A stretch of DNA of 64,000 nucleotides. It comes from CAZKEW01 sp964558915 (GTDB lineage Bacteria; Acidobacteriota; Aminicenantia; Aminicenantales; UBA8522). Position 1 is the first letter of the stretch, and each line of letters begins with the position of its first letter. The notes below the pieces were generated by a model. That model made no database searches. It saw only the letters and a list, made by a program, of their open reading frames with translations, and had not been told where the DNA came from. Positions 61,296 to 64,000 of this stretch are shown in pieces. The stretch is from NCBI GenBank assembly GCA_964558915.1, contig CAZLFV010000001.1, positions 62,001 to 126,000 of the forward strand, read 5' to 3'. Both the position numbers and the translations under genes were made by a program.

Positions 61296-61840
61296 TTACT
61301 TTTTCTCTGCTGGCTTCGGGTTCAGCTCCATGCCGAGCTGTAGCATCAATGGCAGTGCATCTAATTCTTCTCTTTTTTCTACAAACTTTCCATTTCTTAT
61401 CCAGACCATCATAATCGAACTTACTTCAATCCTATTTCCAGTCGGAGCGATTCCAAAATAGTTCCCTTTGTGCGTCCCCCTGAAGAGGCTCCTTGCTATA
61501 ACGGTGTCTCCTGCCGCTACCATTTCCTCGATAACCCAGATGATGTCCGGGAAGCCTTCCTTAATCTTCCTAATCTCCTCTATATTTTCCTCGCCCGACA
61601 TAGGCTTGGGGCTTGACGATGGAAAGTAGTAGGCATAGTCAGTGGCAAATGCTGCCTTCAAGTATTCGTAGTTCCCATTGTTCCATTCTTCAACCATTCT
61701 GCGGAACAGGTCCATATTTTGCTCCTCAGTCTTTGCTTGAGTTCTGAACTTCTCGAGCTCTGCTTTCTCAGCCTTGTTCTGGTAGGTATAAATAAAACAG
61801 AGCAGGGGGGCAAAGAGACGACACAGAGAAGCTTTTTCAT
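61296..61840 (-). pseudogene. Exported SnoaL-like ester cyclase interrupted by a frameshift
   Basis: Two frames make one gene. From ATG 61840 a signal peptide begins (MKKLLCVVSLPP); after a run of six C on the minus strand (61810-61805) the continuing protein lies in another frame (LLCFIYTYQNKAEKAELEKF, then MDLFRRMVEEWNNGNYEYL). One extra C restores a full protein. The second part (ATG 61715, 139 residues) is a SnoaL-fold domain of the predicted ester cyclase group (GDTVIARSLFRGTHKG). It is either a sequencing or assembly error, a decayed gene, or slippage-controlled. Confidence 0.75.
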
Positions 61841-62170
61841 TTGCCCCTCCTTGATTTTGATGAAGTTATTAGACTTCGCTCGACCCAGCGATATCTTTAC
61901 AAATATCAAGACTCTCAGAGGCAACTTCCTTTGGTGATATTTTATAATCATCATGTGGGTCAGCCCTAATTAGAATTAATTTATTATGAAAGATCCCTCC
62001 TCCAATAAATTCATTATACAAATTCACCCAAGTCATATGCCCTTCAGCCCAGCCAGCCTCTTCCTGGCATCCTCAAACTTGGGAATACAGGTTGGCGGCT
62101 TCCCATAGGCACAGGAATTTCTAGTAACGCTCGATGAAATTCCTTCTGAGATTTCTGAGGGATTTCTTGA

Positions 62171-64000
62171 TCATTTGTCCAGCTTCATTTTTTTCAGGAG
62201 TGCCCTGAAACGGGGATCATCCTGCACGTTATATAAAACATACTCGGCTTTTAAAACATATAGGCTTGGGTTTCTTTGTTCATACGCCTTTTCCAGCCAT
62301 TCAAAAGCTTTATCCTCCGCGCCGAGCGCCGCATACGCACAAGCAATCCAATAGGGATCGACATACTCTTTTTTTGCCTGCTTGAGGAGATAATTGACGA
62401 TATCGAGTGCTTTGGATCTTTCACCTGCAAGGGCATAGGCACAAGCGGCGACCGGATTATTGGGTGGCGCGCCTAACTCCACCAGCTTCTGAAATTCGAC
62501 CAATGCCTCCTTAAACGAAGACTTTCCTATGTTAAGGCGGCCCAGAAGCATGTGTAAACGGTGGCTGTTGGGGAACACGTTGAGGCCTTCCTTGGCCAGG
62601 AAAATAGCTCTGTCAAACTGGCGGGCAAGCCCAAGGATGTGGATGCTGTACCCCACAGTCGTTAGGGTATGAGGGTCGACTTCCAGAGCACGCTCGGCGT
62701 GAAATACGGCTTCTTCGCTCCTTCCTTGGCCGGCCAGAAATAGACCGTATGTGATGTGGGCAAAGGCATGATTAGGATTAAGCTCGAGGGCGCGCCGGTA
62801 TTCCCTCTCAGCCCCTTGCCAGTCCCAGTCATAGATAGTCTTTATGTCTGCGAGGACGGCATGAGCGTCGGCCAGCGAATCGTCCAAGCTCAAAGCCTTC
62901 AAAGCGGCGTCCTTCGCTTTCCAAATGACTTCATCTGGAGGCCTAACCAAAGCAGAGAAATCATATGCCCAGGCGAGACCAGCATGGGCGGGGGCAAAGC
63001 TCGCGTCAATTTTGATCGCCTGGTCGAAGTACTGAATGCTCTTCTCCAGGGCTGGCCGCCTGGCGGTAGAAAGCTGGTCCTGGTTGCCGATGATAAATGT
63101 GCCTTTGAGGTACGCCTCATAGGCCTCGAGATTGACCTGCCGGGTGCTGGCGATGATCCTGGATTCTTCAGGCGTTAAACTGGCTTGAATCTTTTTGGCA
63201 ATCGCCAGAGCTGCCTCGCTCTGCAGAGCCAGAATATCCCGGTATTCCCCGTCGAATTGGTCTCCTCCGATGAGCTTGTCGGATTGCCCGTCGATGATCT
63301 CAAAATTGATCCTGACTTTAATACCTGAACGATTTGCCCCGCCGGCCACAAGGGCAGCGACTTTGAGTTCGGCAGCTATCTCTGAGATCTTCTTTTTTGT
63401 ATCTTTATATCCCATCATCGAGCTCTTGGCGATAACTTTTTTGATCGCCTTGATTCTCGAGAGCTGCGTGATCAACTCCTGTTGTACGCCATCGCAAAAA
63501 GATTCCTGCTCCGGGTCGCCCGAGATGTTCTGAAAGGGAAGAACGGCGATGGAATCGTAGGCCTGGCCACGCTTGGGCAATAGAAAGTCGCCGGCCAGAG
63601 CGATTAGCACGATGAGCCCACTAAGACCGGCGTAGGCGTAAATTTTTTTAATGCCGAGGATTCTGCCCTTGAAAAGACCGCCCTTTGCCCTAAGGGGCTT
63701 GAGCCCTTCAGCGATAGCCTTTAGATCTCCTAGGAACTCATCCATGCTCTGATAGCGGTCAGCAGGGTTCTTTTCTAAAGCTTTGGCGATCACACGTTCA
63801 AAGCCGGCCGGCAGGTCTTTCCTGATTTTGGCAAGCCGCTCCGGCTCACGATTCAATATCGAGTGGATTATGGATTGTTCATATTCGCCCTTAAACGGAA
63901 GCTGCCTCGTTACCATCTCATAAAGCACTACACCCAGCGACCAGATATCCGTCCGATGGTCAACACTCTGGCCCCGGGCTTGCTCCGGCGACATATAAGC
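62171..64000 (-). CDS. Ser/Thr protein kinase-TolB-like-TPR protein (5' end outside the window)
   Basis: The frame is still open at the window edge, so only the C-terminal 609 codons are seen. They hold the end of the kinase C-lobe (YMSPEQARGQ, TDIWSLGVVLYEM), a single membrane helix about 120 residues later, a TolB-like/FlgO-type domain (IAVLPFQNISGDPEQESF) and then about six TPR repeats to the C-terminus. This layout is common in Acidobacteria and Aminicenantes. Likely a membrane kinase with a periplasmic sensing or scaffold part. Confidence 0.88.
   Translation of the reverse strand, partial: AYMSPEQARGQSVDHRTDIWSLGVVLYEMVTRQLPFKGEYEQSIIHSILNREPERLAKIRKDLPAGFERVIAKALEKNPADRYQSMDEFLGDLKAIAEGLKPLRAKGGLFKGRILGIKKIYAYAGLSGLIVLIALAGDFLLPKRGQAYDSIAVLPFQNISGDPEQESFCDGVQQELITQLSRIKAIKKVIAKSSMMGYKDTKKKISEIAAELKVAALVAGGANRSGIKVRINFEIIDGQSDKLIGGDQFDGEYRDILALQSEAALAIAKKIQASLTPEESRIIASTRQVNLEAYEAYLKGTFIIGNQDQLSTARRPALEKSIQYFDQAIKIDASFAPAHAGLAWAYDFSALVRPPDEVIWKAKDAALKALSLDDSLADAHAVLADIKTIYDWDWQGAEREYRRALELNPNHAFAHITYGLFLAGQGRSEEAVFHAERALEVDPHTLTTVGYSIHILGLARQFDRAIFLAKEGLNVFPNSHRLHMLLGRLNIGKSSFKEALVEFQKLVELGAPPNNPVAACAYALAGERSKALDIVNYLLKQAKKEYVDPYWIACAYAALGAEDKAFEWLEKAYEQRNPSLYVLKAEYVLYNVQDDPRFRALLKKMKLDK

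Noticed and set aside
61955..62170. Possible remnant gene in the 216-base gap (in-frame reading after the kinase stop ending in RKRLAGLKGI)
   Set aside because: Only about 45 codons, no start codon and no recognisable family; chance open frame is the simpler view. Nothing else is visible in this gap.
1..64000. rRNA, tRNA, CRISPR arrays, insertion sequences, phage or integrase genes
   Set aside because: Looked for on both strands; no cloverleaf-like gene, regularly spaced repeats, transposase motif or attachment-like repeat was found.

Overview
The window reads as a compact bacterial chromosome segment of roughly 50% GC from an anaerobic, saccharolytic and peptide-degrading bacterium. The best guess is Candidatus Aminicenantes or a relative near Acidobacteriota. 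This rests on a Ser/Thr kinase-TolB-TPR fusion, several GH57 enzymes, twin-arginine exported enzymes, a glycyl-radical enzyme and many peptidases; no marker gene fixes the taxonomy. About 60 genes fill nearly all the sequence, several convergent pairs overlap at their stops, and I found no rRNA, tRNA, CRISPR array or insertion sequence. No gene-free stretch exceeds 300 bases.

Region by region. 16-11167 (minus strand) looks like one ten-gene operon: PurO-type IMP cyclohydrolase, AICAR transformylase, a free LigD phosphoesterase domain, three different GH57 alpha-glucan enzymes, glgC, a GAF histidine kinase with its receiver, and galT. 11318-17657 holds a LOG-family protein, VanZ, RlpA, a Tat-exported asparaginase-family hydrolase, an MFS transporter, an HPr-kinase-like ATPase and phosphosulfolactate synthase. 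17647-23701 has a secreted GH63-like glucosidase, a radical-SAM protein with a Tat signal, a DUF362 ferredoxin and an M20 carboxypeptidase. 23772-28371 is a serine/sulfur operon (class V aminotransferase, short SerA, DUF1015, cysteine desulfurase). 29087-36584 is housekeeping (asnS, rimO, pgpA, cinA, thpR, plsY, gpsA, a TPR lipoprotein). 36581-39058 is the methyl cycle (metK, ahcY). 39251-43691 is a pair of exported M16 proteins plus FtcD. 43793-50909 carries a diguanylate cyclase, a macro-domain protein, a ZnuABC-type transporter, galK, PepD and RidA. 51199-55090 is an Xaa-Pro aminopeptidase operon ending in a NusG paralogue and a sugar aminotransferase.

The most notable system lies at about 53.7-60.3 kb. 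It contains a glycyl-radical trans-4-hydroxy-L-proline dehydratase (HypD) whose active-site residues all match the characterised enzyme, its activase (HypE), a GntR/FCD regulator with a perfect palindromic operator over its own promoter, a divergent trans-3-hydroxy-L-proline dehydratase and, next to them, an Xaa-Pro aminopeptidase. Together they suggest anaerobic use of both hydroxyproline isomers from collagen-like peptides. The pyrroline-carboxylate reductases needed next are not in the window.

Other points of interest are a set of apparently leaderless transcripts (asnS, rlpA, MFS, macro domain), a hairpin hiding the ribosome-binding site of the first gene of the long operon, an M16 pair in which both partners have lost the zinc motif, and a RidA gene with two plausible starts, one exported and one cytosolic. 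All family assignments are made by reading the translated sequence; no database search was run.
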